The notes: generated from the letters alone by a model not told the origin. Positions 9,912 through 19,900 are shown, counted from the first letter of the stretch. The stretch: DNA of 64,000 nucleotides from CAWUEX02 sp963921305 (GCA_963921305.4 CAWUEX030000002.1:2666001-2730000); one strand, 5' to 3'. Numbers and translations are program-made.

Positions 9912-10216
9912 TGGGCCACCTCCGGAACGCTAGAGGCGTGATCTGCCAGAAACGGAATGGCTTCGATGTCGACGATGCGCGTGGGTATGACCGGTGCCAA
10001 GTCTAAGTGTTCGGCACTGAGACTGCGCAGCCGGTTGGGATCGGTGAGGAAGGTCCATTCTGCTTCGAGAACTTGAATCGAACGTTGGTGCTCGACAATC
10101 TCTTCTCGTTTCACCGCCAATGAGTCTTCGAGGCTCTGCACTTCGTATTTGAGTACGAACAGCGCAATGGCGACGCTCATCACCAGCCCGATCCAAACCA
10201 AATTGATAGCTCTCAC
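9908..10216 (-). CDS. ftsL: FtsL-like cell division protein
   Basis: A small bitopic membrane protein of 102 residues. A short cytoplasmic tail is followed by one membrane segment (about 5-24) and a heptad-like charged region (about 26-55) that probably forms a coiled coil. FtsL joins FtsB and FtsQ in the divisome and activates FtsWI. Sequence conservation in this family is poor, so the call rests on size, topology and position between rsmH and ftsI. The start overlaps the rsmH stop by four bases. Confidence 0.85.
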   Translation of the reverse strand: MRAINLVWIGLVMSVAIALFVLKYEVQSLEDSLAVKREEIVEHQRSIQVLEAEWTFLTDPNRLRSLSAEHLDLAPVIPTRIVDIEAIPFLADHASSVPEVAQ

Positions 10217-11214
10217 GACCGCGCTCCTTTGACCGATGACATCGGTGGAACAGCGGTGCGCTCGGCGATACGTAGACGCGCGGACCGGGCGCGGGGATTG
10301 TCGCGCACTTCCCGTTTGCTGGGGGTGATCGCGCGGCTATTGACCTGGGCAAAGGTCATCGTCTTACCGGACTCCGTCACGGCTGGCCGGTGACGTGACG
10401 GATTTGGCGCGCGGCCGCTGCGGTCGCGGATGAACGCTTTGACGATACGGTCTTCAAGCGAGTGGAAGCTGACAACGGCCAGGCGGCCCTTCGGTGCCAG
10501 CAAGCGCTCTGCGCCCTGCAGACCGCGCTCAAGTTCCCCCAACTCATCGTTGACGTAGATGCGCAGTGCCTGAAAGGTGCGCGTCGCCGGATCGATGCCG
10601 TCCTGAGACCGGCGCACTTCAGCCCGGATGACGTCGGCGAGATGGATGGTGCGCGAAAAGGGGCGCGTCTTGCGGGCTTTGACAATGGCGTGCGCAACGC
10701 GGCGGGCGTAGCGCTCCTCGCCGTATTTGCGAATGATGTCTTCGAGGTCCGATTCCGGAAGCGCGTTCACCGCGTCGGCAGCGCTCATGCCGGACTTTTC
10801 CATGCGCATGTCCAAGGGACCATCGCGCAGGAACGAAAAGCCGCGCGACCGGTCATCCACCTGCATGGAACTGATGCCGAGGTCCAGCGCGATGCCGTCC
10901 ACAGCGGTGACGCCGGCGTCGATAAGCAGGCTGGCAAGATCGCCGAAACGGCCATGAACAAGATTGAGGCGGCCTGGAAATAAGTCTGCGAGCGCATGTC
11001 CGCGGTCTAGAGCTTCCGGGTCACGGTCGATGGCCCAAACGGTGCAGTCGGCTGCGTTTAACAGGGCTTGGGTGTAGCCGCCGGCCCCAAAAGTGCCGTC
11101 GACATAGAGTCCGCCGTCGCGCGGGCACAGGCCTTCGACGACTTCTGAGAGGAGGACTGGAATGTGATCTGGGTCGGTAATCGGGGCCGAGGGGGAAGGC
11201 GCCGTTGGAGACAT
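10213..11214 (-). CDS. rsmH: 16S rRNA (cytosine(1402)-N(4))-methyltransferase RsmH
   Basis: RsmH (MraW) methylates N4 of C1402 in the decoding centre of 16S rRNA with S-adenosylmethionine. The protein is 333 residues. The N-terminal HIPVLLSEVVEGL, the SAM loop VDGTFGAGGYTQALL (about 39-53), DLGISSMQVDDRSRGFSF and the late VVSFHSLEDRIVK motif are all present. The start codon shares one base with the mraZ stop (TAATG). Confidence 0.97.
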   Translation of the reverse strand: MSPTAPSPSAPITDPDHIPVLLSEVVEGLCPRDGGLYVDGTFGAGGYTQALLNAADCTVWAIDRDPEALDRGHALADLFPGRLNLVHGRFGDLASLLIDAGVTAVDGIALDLGISSMQVDDRSRGFSFLRDGPLDMRMEKSGMSAADAVNALPESDLEDIIRKYGEERYARRVAHAIVKARKTRPFSRTIHLADVIRAEVRRSQDGIDPATRTFQALRIYVNDELGELERGLQGAERLLAPKGRLAVVSFHSLEDRIVKAFIRDRSGRAPNPSRHRPAVTESGKTMTFAQVNSRAITPSKREVRDNPRARSARLRIAERTAVPPMSSVKGARS

Positions 11215-11675
11215 TATCCAGACTCCTTCCTGGCCTCGATCATGGCCTGTCGTTCCGCCATCGCGCGTTCAAACATTTCGGCTTGGGCCTGCTCCAGATC
11301 CGAGGGGTTCCAGATCTGAAAGGTCCGGCCCTTGCCGACGAAGGCGCCGTGGTCTGAAAGGGCAGCTTTCTTAAGGAATTCCGCCGGTAAAACGATGCGG
11401 CCGCCGCCGTCGAACGGCAATTCGCGGGCAGAGGCGAAGATCAAATGGGCGATCGCATCTTCATCAAGTCCGGGGATGGGCTGGTCGGGGAGGGTTTCGA
11501 CCATCGCCTCGATACGGTCGAGGCCGCAGCCTTCGATGCACGGGCCGGTCAGCGCCGGATAACACGCCACACCACTGAGGTTTTTCGCCTGTAAAACCGC
11601 GCGAAAGGGCGCCGGAACGGAAATGCGCCCCTTCGCATCGATCTTATTCACAAAGGTCCCGATGAACGACTTCAT
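11214..11675 (-). CDS. mraZ: MraZ: transcriptional regulator of the dcw cluster
   Basis: MraZ is a ring-forming DNA-binding protein that regulates its own operon; in E. coli it represses it. The 153-residue product holds two SpoVT-AbrB-like halves, each with a DxxGR-type signature: DAKGR near residue 14 and DGGGR near residue 92. An upstream in-frame ATG at 11699 exists, but the start at 11675 gives the standard MKSFIGTF N terminus and has a GAGGGG ribosome site about ten bases upstream. It is first in the cluster and lies just downstream of the repeat array at 11755-11789. Confidence 0.95.
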   Translation of the reverse strand: MKSFIGTFVNKIDAKGRISVPAPFRAVLQAKNLSGVACYPALTGPCIEGCGLDRIEAMVETLPDQPIPGLDEDAIAHLIFASARELPFDGGGRIVLPAEFLKKAALSDHGAFVGKGRTFQIWNPSDLEQAQAEMFERAMAERQAMIEARKESG

Positions 11676-11754
11676 CGCTGGACCACCCCTCAAGCCCACT
11701 GCACCAAACGCTGGACTTCAGGCGCACTTATCGCGCCTAAACCCCGAACCTACA

Positions 11755-11789
11755 TGGTATGACATGGGATTATATGGGCGTCAATGGGA
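11755..11789 (+). promoter_or_regulatory. Putative MraZ-box array upstream of mraZ
   Basis: Four copies of TGGKN (TGGTA, TGGGA, TGGGC, TGGGA) start at 11755, 11765, 11775 and 11785, exactly ten bases apart. MraZ in E. coli binds TGGGN direct repeats separated by five bases, which is the same geometry. The repeats read TGGG on the plus strand while the operon is transcribed on minus. A perfect TATAAT (11774 to 11769) and a TTGACG (11784 to 11779) lie within the array on the minus strand, but they are only four bases apart, so they cannot be one promoter. Binding here would be expected to cover the mraZ promoter. Confidence 0.6.
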
Positions 11790-11899
11790 CTATATAGTGA
11801 ATACGTTCATATGTTCATGTATTGTTCTCATTGTCAAGCGAGTCCCGTTCACAAGACGCACCCTGAGAAGCGGTTTTTTTGGGCCTATTCATTAAGAGA

Positions 11900-12275
<376 letters not shown>

Positions 12276-12311
12276 ACCCGGATACACGAAAAGTGCATTT
12301 AGAACAATGAT

Positions 12312-13061
12312 TTAGGAAGATAGGCCAGCAACTGCGGCAGCCAGCCGGACAGTGTCGGGATCCGCCTGTCCGGTGATATTCGACGGTCTAAACCGCCGCT
12401 GAAAGGCGCTGATGACATCTGCTTCGCCAGATTGCGCATCTAATAAAGTGCCACCGCGGGTTTCGTCGCCGGGGCAAGCATAGCCGATGGCGGCCAAACT
12501 GTCCCATATTGTCCCATCGCCAGCGGATGCACCGGACAGAGGACTGACTGGCCAAACACCGATGCCAGCATTGGCCAACTCAGCCCAAGGGAACAGCTCG
12601 CCCGGATCAAGTTTGCGGCCGGGTGCGATGTCGGAGTGACCGACGACGTTCTGAGCCGGAATGTCATGTCGATCCATGATGTCCCGGCAGAGCGCGGCGA
12701 TCCCATCGACTTGAGTGGCCGGGAAGGGTCTGTAGCCATACTCATGGCCAGGATTCACCACCTCGACTCCGATTGAGGCGCTGTTCACGTCCGATATGCC
12801 GCGCCAATAGGATCGGCCAGCATGCCAGGCCCGTTGAGACTCTGGCACGAGCTGATAGGTGGTGCCGTCCTCGTCCACGAGGTAATGCGCACTGACCTCC
12901 GCGCCTGGGTCGCACATGCGGGTCAAGGCATCGCCGCAGGTTTTCATGCCCGTGTAGTGAAGGACGACTAGGGTGACGGGGACAGCCGCGCCCGTGTCCC
13001 CGGATTGTCCTTTCCTGGGGCCATGATTGGGGGAAGGGCGTTCGACTACTGAGACCGTCAT
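12312..13061 (-). CDS. N-acetylmuramoyl-L-alanine amidase, AmpD/AmiD-like (Amidase_2)
   Basis: This enzyme cleaves the MurNAc-L-alanine bond in muropeptides. The zinc-amidase fold is visible: VVLHYTG carries the first histidine ligand, followed by SAHYLVDEDGTTYQLV and IGVEVVNPGHE. The motif VVGHSDIAPGRKLDPG carries the second histidine and the ligand aspartate. The last 70 or so residues look like a small peptidoglycan-binding domain. No signal peptide is apparent, which fits a cytoplasmic muropeptide-recycling role. The ATG at 13061 gives 249 residues; a GTG at 13115 would add 18 residues and overlap the upstream transporter gene by 41 bases. Confidence 0.85.
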   Translation of the reverse strand: MTVSVVERPSPNHGPRKGQSGDTGAAVPVTLVVLHYTGMKTCGDALTRMCDPGAEVSAHYLVDEDGTTYQLVPESQRAWHAGRSYWRGISDVNSASIGVEVVNPGHEYGYRPFPATQVDGIAALCRDIMDRHDIPAQNVVGHSDIAPGRKLDPGELFPWAELANAGIGVWPVSPLSGASAGDGTIWDSLAAIGYACPGDETRGGTLLDAQSGEADVISAFQRRFRPSNITGQADPDTVRLAAAVAGLSS

Positions 13062-13074
13062 AAAGGAAATGACT

Positions 13075-13926
13075 CTAAGATGCCTTGGCAAGTCTCCATT
13101 GAATGACTCCGACACCGGCCAATGTCAAAAGTCCGCCAATTGCCTTTTGCCATGTGAGCGGTTCGCCCAGAACCATCAGGCCTGCGCCTACCCCGACAAT
13201 GGGGATCAGCATGTTGAACGGTACCACGGTGTTGACTGGATAGCGTTGCACTAAACTGTACCAGGTTGCGTGGGCGATGATCGACGCTGCAATCGCCGTG
13301 TACGCAATGGCTCCGAGCAACGGAATGCCGCCAGTCGCCAGCGATTCAAACTGGCCTGTCTCCAGAACAAATGACAATGCAAGGACCTGAGGTGTTGCGA
13401 ACAGGGAAAGCCAACCCGCAATGGCTAAAGGCGGCACGTCAGGCATCCGCTTAACTAGGACATTTGACCACGCCCAGAACACCGTGCAAGTGACGAGCAA
13501 AACAAAGGGCAGGATGGAAGCGTTCCGTGGTTCGCCCGCGAGAAAAGCCACGCCGACAAAGGCCAGCCCCAACCCGCAACTCCGCCGCCACCCAAACTTT
13601 TCCCCAAAGACAAACCATGAGATCAGGATTGAGAACGGAACACCCAATTGCAGGGTGATCGCAGCCGTTGCCGCATCGACTCCCGCCAGACCGACAAACA
13701 ACAGGCCGAAGTGTCCCGTCCCAAAACAAATCGACAGGACGAGAAGGGGGCGCCAATGGGGCCACGCGCTGAGGAAAAAGGGCACAACAAGCACCGCGAC
13801 GACGCCAAACCGAAGTCCAGTAAAAAACAACGGTGGTGACGCTTCGACACCGATCTTGCCCGCGATCAAGTTGAAGCCCCAGAGTACGGCAGCCATGGTG
13901 GCGAGCGCGATATCTCGGCGGGTCAT
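13075..13926 (-). CDS. EamA/DMT-family transporter
   Basis: A 283-residue inner-membrane protein with about ten hydrophobic segments in two similar halves, the EamA (drug/metabolite transporter) pattern. Recognisable features are the N-terminal LWGFNLIAGKIGVEASPP and the C-terminal PVNTVVPFNMLIPIVGV followed by GEPLTWQKAIGGLLTLAGV. The substrate cannot be told; relatives export amino acids or other metabolites. The ATG directly follows the T-run of a hairpin that looks like the rpoH terminator, so no ordinary ribosome site is free in front of it. It overlaps or abuts the downstream amidase gene. Confidence 0.82.
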   Translation of the reverse strand: MTRRDIALATMAAVLWGFNLIAGKIGVEASPPLFFTGLRFGVVAVLVVPFFLSAWPHWRPLLVLSICFGTGHFGLLFVGLAGVDAATAAITLQLGVPFSILISWFVFGEKFGWRRSCGLGLAFVGVAFLAGEPRNASILPFVLLVTCTVFWAWSNVLVKRMPDVPPLAIAGWLSLFATPQVLALSFVLETGQFESLATGGIPLLGAIAYTAIAASIIAHATWYSLVQRYPVNTVVPFNMLIPIVGVGAGLMVLGEPLTWQKAIGGLLTLAGVGVIQWRLAKAS

Positions 13927-13959
13927 AAAAGGTCAGGCCCCACAAGGATGAGGCCTGAC
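13927..13959 (-). terminator. Probable rho-independent terminator after rpoH
   Basis: On minus, GTCAGGCC (13959-13952) pairs perfectly with GGCCTGAC (13939-13932) across a 12-base loop and is followed by CTTTT. It lies about 55 bases after the rpoH stop. The run of T ends exactly at the ATG of the transporter gene. Confidence 0.65.
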
Positions 13960-14013
13960 ACTTAAACTACTGACAGTGGTCCGGCAATCGCATTGCCAAT
14001 TCGATCTCGCGTC

Positions 14014-14910
14014 TTACGCGGCACCATAGGCAAGATGCTGAGCGTCAGGCGAAAGCGCAGACTTCAGTTTATTGATCGCGCCGGCTTCGATTTGCCGGAT
14101 GCGTTCCGCGGTAACGCCGTATACCCGGGCGAGCGCGGCCAATGTCTTTGGTCTGTCGCTGAGATATCTCTTAGTGACGATGTCGCGCTCCCGCTCATCG
14201 AGATGACTCATCCCCTGCCGCAAGACCTGGCGGCGCATTCTTTCCACTTGAGTGCTCGCGACAGTGTCTTCGGGCGAGAGGTCTTCACTTTCGATGGTGT
14301 CCATCAAGGTCAACGAATTACCGTCGTCGTCGCCCACCGGCTGTTCAAGCGACAGATCGATGGCAGACAAACGGGAGTCCATGGCAATCACGTCTTCACG
14401 CGAAACCTGAAAATGCTCAGACAATTTGTCGATATCGGCTTCGCTGAGAAAGCGTTCGCCTTCCAGCGACATTTGGCGTTTTGCGCGCTTGAGATTGAAG
14501 AACAATTTTTTCTTTCCTGCGCTGTTGCCAACTTTAATGATCGACCACGTCTGCAAGATGAAGTTCAAAATGGCTGCTTTGATCCACCAGCGGGCATAGG
14601 TTGAGAAGCGAAAGCCTTTTTCCGGCTTGAAGCGTTCGACCGACTGCATCAGGCCGATATGACCTTCGCTGATCAAGTCTTCGACGTTGATGCCATAACC
14701 GCTGAACTTGCGGGCGATCCGGGGAACGAGGCGGAGGTGACTGCCAACGAGTTGCTCAAGCGCGGCGCGGTCGCCTGATGTTTTCCATCGTCTGACGAGG
14801 TCTTGTTCTTCCTGCTCCGATAGCACGGGGAATGCTTGGGCATGCCGGGCCGTGATCACGGGCGCGGGGGCAGTCTCACTGCGGGGTCGGGATACAGTCG
14901 TATTGGCCAT
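14014..14910 (-). CDS. rpoH: RNA polymerase sigma-32 (RpoH-type) factor
   Basis: A 298-residue sigma-70-family factor with regions 2 and 4. Region 2 reads LISEGHIGLMQSVERFKPEKGFRFSTYARWWIKAAI; region 4 holds the helix-turn-helix TLAALARVYGVTAERIRQIE. The RpoH box, normally QKKLFFNLR, is present as GKKKLFFNLKR near residue 134. RpoH directs transcription of chaperones and proteases. Several positions differ from the usual RpoH1 consensus: G instead of Q in the box, and WWIKAAILNFILQTW rather than WWIRASIQEYILRNW. It may therefore be a second or divergent RpoH. It is transcribed divergently from the acyl-CoA dehydrogenase. Confidence 0.88.
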   Translation of the reverse strand: MANTTVSRPRSETAPAPVITARHAQAFPVLSEQEEQDLVRRWKTSGDRAALEQLVGSHLRLVPRIARKFSGYGINVEDLISEGHIGLMQSVERFKPEKGFRFSTYARWWIKAAILNFILQTWSIIKVGNSAGKKKLFFNLKRAKRQMSLEGERFLSEADIDKLSEHFQVSREDVIAMDSRLSAIDLSLEQPVGDDDGNSLTLMDTIESEDLSPEDTVASTQVERMRRQVLRQGMSHLDERERDIVTKRYLSDRPKTLAALARVYGVTAERIRQIEAGAINKLKSALSPDAQHLAYGAA

Positions 14911-14938
14911 ATCGAGTCTCGCTGTTCTAAGGTCTACC

Positions 14939-14998
14939 TATACAGTACTAAATTAGTCCAGATTTCAAGTTAAACCGGGACGAAATTGGTACTGTATA
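14939..14998. repeat. Inverted repeat in the rpoH / acyl-CoA dehydrogenase intergenic region
   Basis: TATACAGTAC at 14939-14948 is the exact reverse complement of GTACTGTATA at 14989-14998, with a 40-base spacer. Each arm coincides with the candidate -10 region of one of the two divergent genes: CTGTAT on minus toward rpoH and TGTATA on plus, which follows TTAAAC at 17 bases. The symmetry may reflect paired promoters, a shared operator, or both. Nothing else recognisable lies in the 280-base gap from 14911 to 15190. Confidence 0.5.
14940..14968 (-). promoter_or_regulatory. Candidate rpoH promoter
   Basis: Reading on minus, TTGAAA (14968-14963), a 17-base spacer, then CTGTAT (14945-14940). 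This resembles a housekeeping alphaproteobacterial promoter and would start transcription near 14933, about 22 bases before the rpoH ATG. The -10 lies in the left arm of the inverted repeat at 14939-14998. Confidence 0.45.
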
Positions 14999-15190
14999 TA
15001 CGGGTCTTCCCCTTATCTTGGATTTCTCCTTGGTTTCCGCGGGGTTGGGGTGTTTTGGCCCTGTTTCAATTGCCCGTGAAACCGTTGACCAACCGGTGGA
15101 AAACCGTAAGTTACAGACGAAACAGCGCCTGAAATCCTTGAAAAAGCTTAGATATTTCGAGGTTTGGCGCACTAGCTCAGGAACGCACCT

Positions 15191-16975
15191 ATGCCTGTTT
15201 ATACAGCCCCATTACGCGATATGCGCTTTGTCGCTCACGAAGTTTTTAACATCTGTGACACGCTGACCGCGTTGCCGGGGTATGAGGAAGCGTCTGCGGA
15301 TCTGGTCGACGCGGTGCTCGAAGAGTGCGGGAAGCTGTGCGAGGGGGTCCTGCTGCCGATCAATCAGACGGGCGATCAGGAAGGATGCACCTTCAAGGAT
15401 GGCGAGGTCACCACGCCCAAAGGCTTTAAAGAGGCCTACAAACAGTTTGCCGAGGGGGGATGGTGCGGCCTAACCGCCAGCCCGGATCACGGTGGTCAGG
15501 GGCTGCCCGAAACACTCCAATACTTTGTTGATGAAATGGTCGGCTCCGCCAACCTCTCTTTTGGTCTTTACCCGGGGCTGACTCAGGGCACGATCATTTG
15601 CCTCGATGCCCACGGCACTGACGAGCAGAAACGAACCTATCTTCCCAAACTGGTCAGTGGCGAGTGGCAGGGTACCATGTGCCTGACTGAGCCGCACGCT
15701 GGGTCCGACCTAGGTCTCTTGCGCACCAAAGCCGAGCCTAACGATGATGGAACCTACGCGATCACCGGCACGAAGATTTTCATCTCTGCCGGCGAACATG
15801 ACATGACCGATAACTTTGTTCATCTCGTCCTCGCGCGGTTGCCCGATGCGCCGGAAGGCAGCCGGGGCATTTCCATGTTCCTCGTTCCGAAGTTCATTCC
15901 GAATGAAGACGGTTCGCCCGGTGATCGAAACGCCGTAGCCGCCGGTTCGATCGAACACAAGATGGGCATGAAAGCCTCGGTCACGTGTGTGATGAATTTC
16001 GATGCGGCTAAGGGATGGCTCGTCGGTAAAGAGCACAAGGGTCTGGCCGGCATGTTCACAATGATGAACAAAGAGCGTCTGTTTGTCGGCACCCAGGGTA
16101 TCTCTCAATCGGAAAGTGCGTATCAAAACGCGGCGGAATACGCCAAAGACCGCATTCAGGGCCGTGCTGCTGATGGGGCCAAGCAGCCCGACAAGTCGGC
16201 TGATCCGATCATCGTTCATCCCGACATTCGCAACAAACTTCTCTTCTCCCGGTCGATCATCGAAGCAGAGCGAGCCCTCGCAGTTTGGACGCAGCTTAAC
16301 GTCGATGTCGCGCACGCTCATGAGGATGAAGCAACGCGGCAACGCGCGGCCGACATGGAAGCCCTGATGACGCCGATCATCAAGGCGGCGTGTACTGATT
16401 TCGGGACCGAGATCACCAACGCCTGCCTGCAGGTCTTTGGTGGACACGGTTACATCAGCGAATGGGGCATGGAGCAGTTCGTCCGTGATGTGCGGATTAC
16501 GCAAATCTACGAAGGAACGAATACGATTCAGGCGCTGGACCTGGTTGGGCGCAAACTCGCATTACATGATGGCCGCTTGCTTGATGGTTTCTTGGAAGAG
16601 GTTTCCGACACGCTCAAGGACATTGAGGGCCGGAACGATCTTGCCGAGTTCGTGGTGCCGTTTAAGGATTCTCTCGATCGTCTCAAGGCGACAACGGAAT
16701 GGCTGAGGGAGCAAGCCGCTCAGGACGCAAATGCGCTGGGTGGTGCCGCGAACGATTACCTGCGCCTTTTCGCTCTAACCGCGTTCGCATGGATGTGGGT
16801 GCGCATGGCAGAAAAGGCTTTAGACGCCAAGAACGGCGATGACGCCTTCTATGACGCCAAGTTGCAGGTCGGCCGCTTCTTTATGACTAGGGTTTTGCCG
16901 TCAGGTCTGTCGCTCGAAGCCCTCATTAAATCCGGATCCGATGCCATGATGGCCGTGCCCGACACGGCCTTCTGA
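15191..16975 (+). CDS. Acyl-CoA dehydrogenase (long-form, DmdC/FadE-like)
   Basis: This FAD enzyme introduces a double bond into acyl-CoA substrates. At 594 residues it is of the longer type with an extra C-terminal region. Visible features are the N-terminal APLRDMRFVAHEV typical of the DmdC (methylmercaptopropionyl-CoA dehydrogenase)-like subfamily, CLTEPHAGSDLG in the FAD-binding middle domain, the KMGMKAS stretch, and FGGHGYISEWGMEQFVRDVRITQIYEGTNTI near residue 417. The substrate is not determinable; many members are generic long-chain enzymes. asmA follows after eight bases. Confidence 0.9.
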   Translation: MPVYTAPLRDMRFVAHEVFNICDTLTALPGYEEASADLVDAVLEECGKLCEGVLLPINQTGDQEGCTFKDGEVTTPKGFKEAYKQFAEGGWCGLTASPDHGGQGLPETLQYFVDEMVGSANLSFGLYPGLTQGTIICLDAHGTDEQKRTYLPKLVSGEWQGTMCLTEPHAGSDLGLLRTKAEPNDDGTYAITGTKIFISAGEHDMTDNFVHLVLARLPDAPEGSRGISMFLVPKFIPNEDGSPGDRNAVAAGSIEHKMGMKASVTCVMNFDAAKGWLVGKEHKGLAGMFTMMNKERLFVGTQGISQSESAYQNAAEYAKDRIQGRAADGAKQPDKSADPIIVHPDIRNKLLFSRSIIEAERALAVWTQLNVDVAHAHEDEATRQRAADMEALMTPIIKAACTDFGTEITNACLQVFGGHGYISEWGMEQFVRDVRITQIYEGTNTIQALDLVGRKLALHDGRLLDGFLEEVSDTLKDIEGRNDLAEFVVPFKDSLDRLKATTEWLREQAAQDANALGGAANDYLRLFALTAFAWMWVRMAEKALDAKNGDDAFYDAKLQVGRFFMTRVLPSGLSLEALIKSGSDAMMAVPDTAF

Positions 16976-16985
16976 TCGTCCTTTG

Positions 16986-19900
16986 GTGCGGCCTGTGACG
17001 CGCATCCTCTACATTGCTGGTTCGCTGATTGCGGCATTCGTCCTCGCGGTGCTCATTGTGCCGTCGTTTGTCGATTGGACGGAATACCGGGACACGTTTG
17101 AGCAGCGCTTAGAGATTGTCACGGGTCGCGAAGTGTCAATTGATGGTGCGGTGGCGATGACCGTTTTGCCGCGGCCCGCGTTGTCTATCGAAGGTGTGCG
17201 GATCGGCAGTGTCGCCGGTGCGGCCAATCAAGATTTTCTCGCCGCGGACTCCATTGGTGTCAATCTTGCGGTTGCGCCGCTTCTGAGTGGCCGCGTGCAG
17301 TTCTCCTCCATCGAACTCAACAGGCCTGTGATATTCGCAGAAGTGCTATCTGACGGACACGCCACATGGGATTTCGGCTCAGGTCAGCTAGATGAGTCAT
17401 CGTCTGGCGCGGACGTGCAGGGCGGGGCCGGGCTGGGCATTGACAGCCTCACCATAGCGCGCGGAACCGTTCGCTACCGGAATGCAAAAACTGATGCCTC
17501 ATATGACATTGACGGCATCACTGCGGAGATCAATGCGAGTAACTTGTCCGGGCCGTTCGAAGTGCAGGCGCAGGCAGTTATGTTCGGCACGTCATGGGAC
17601 CTCATCGCTTCGGTTGGTGCGTTCAATGCAAACCGTCCGAGTGGACTGTCACTCAAGCTCGAGGCGCCTGACGAGAGTATCGCGGCGGCATTCTCGGGGC
17701 AGATTGATACCTCAGGCGATGCGCTCCTCCTGTCCGGGCGGGGTGACCTCAAAGCTGAACGTCTGGCCGCTCTCTTGCGCGCTGGCGGGATTAGTCCGGC
17801 GGTGGACGACACAGCGCCCTGGTCCAGCAAGGCGCTGTCTGCTTCGGGAAAACTCGCGGTTTCGTCTACCGGTGCCTTTGCTGAAGAGCTTGAAATTTCA
17901 CTCGATGATTCAAAGGCGACGGGGACTGGGTCTTTCGATTGGTCTCCTGAGTCCCGATTTTCCATTGCGCTGGAAGTTGGCAGAGCCGACATCGATAGCT
18001 GGATCGAAGGGCGCGCGAGTCCGCTTATACGTCATGCAAATACTCTTCCCGCTCTGACAATTGCGCCTGCCTACGCGCAAGGTCAGACAGACGCTGGCTT
18101 CAGCTTACCTGTAGAGGTGTCTGGCACGTTCGATCTCACCGCTGACCTTCTGGAATGGCGTGGGCAGGTTCTGCGCAACGCGCGTTTCGCGGCGACGCTC
18201 GCCGGCGGCGAACTCACGGTCTCGGATTTCGGAATTGATCTTCCGGGCAATACCTCAGTTGCGGCCAATGGGTTCATTCGGGCTGAGCAGGGCGTGCCCA
18301 TGATTGACCTTGGTGCCCGGGTGAACTCTCGGAACTTCAGGGGTCTGTTGGCGTGGTGGGATATTGAGCCTCCGGCAGATGTTATTCCGCCGGGCCGGCT
18401 GAACGTGCTGTCGGTAAATGGCGGCGTGACAGGAACCCCTGAGCGTCTTGCAGTCTCCGGCATCAGCGCAACGCTTGATTCCACGACACTAAGCGGATCG
18501 GCTGCCTACGAGTCAGGCGCGCTAGCCCGGCTATCACTAGACCTGACCGTTGGGTCCCTTGATCTCGATTCATATCTTCCTGCGCTCATCGGAGATGGCG
18601 CTGATATAGGTGTCAGCCCTCAGGCTTCCGCAGGCACGGATGAACAGTCAACCGTTGCGGACCGTGCACCATTTTCCGGCCTGACTGTCTCAGCCAAGAT
18701 TGGCGTCCAAGCCCTGACAGCGGCTGGATACGTCATACAAGACGTCGCCTTAGAAGCGTCGGCGTCAGAGTCTGATGTGCAAATCAAACGGCTCGCGGTT
18801 GCTGATCTTGCCGGCTTGTCCTTCGAGGCTGCCGGGTCAGTAAACAACGTTCTCGGTTCTCCCCAGCTCGACAGGTTTCGTATTCAAGCGCGTACAGAGG
18901 ACGCAGCCAGGGTGGCACGAGCATTCGAAATTGAGATGCCGCGTTTGCCGATTTTCGCGTCTGCCCTGTCAGTCGACGCAACGGTTTCCGGCGATCAAAG
19001 TGCGGCAGACGTCGAAGCCTCAGTGACCGCTGGCGATCTTGTTGCCGATGTCGCCGGCACAGTATCGGCGGCCACACCATCCTTCGACGGACGTGTCACG
19101 CTTGCGCATCCAGACTACGCCCAATTCACCCGGGGACTTGGCCTCTCCTATCCGGAAAGCGTTGAGTCACCGGGCCGCGTAGCGGCGACAGCAACGTTGC
19201 AAGTTCAGCCGGATGCGCTGTCAATTCGCACAGCAAATGCCAATGCGGGTGAGAACGCTCTTGCGGCTGTACTCACGTCTCGCGCCGTTGGCAGTGAAAT
19301 ATCTATGACCGGGCAGGTGATGGTCCAAAATGCCGATCTGGACGTTCTGTTCCCGCCCGATCCTACGGAAGCACTGCGCCAAAGTAGCACCTCGCGGCGT
19401 GTGCGAGCCGACGCACAGGTGTCGGACCGCTGGACCGCAGACCCGTTTCCCACATCGATGTTTGAGGGTGTCTCGGCCACCATTGATCTGTCCGCGGACG
19501 TTTTGAAAGGCCGCGGTGTGTATATCGAGCAGCTAGAGGCGCCGGTTGCTATCGCGGATGGAGAGCTCACCGTCGATGGATGGACGGCCAAGATTTTCGG
19601 GGGCGCTGGCAAAGGTGATCTTAGACTCGTGTCCGGCGCTGATCTTGGTATAGCGGCGTTCATTGATCTTAAGGAAGCAGACCTATCCCGAACCCAGTTC
19701 TCGACGCGCGCCGGTTCAGCGGCATCCGGCCTTCTGACTTTGCAGGCGGCGCTGTCTGGACGTGGTACATCTCAGCGCGCACTCATCTCGACCCTTGAGG
19801 GGCGAGGTGTTGTAGCGGCCCGCGGGGTCGACGCAGGCGGTGCAAACTCCTCTGGCCTTGTCGGCGGTCTGGTCGCACCTGTCCGTGCGCTTAGTCAGTT

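Noticed and set aside
15710..16504. 264-codon minus-strand open frame
   Set aside because: Antisense to the acyl-CoA dehydrogenase, which is clearly the real gene.
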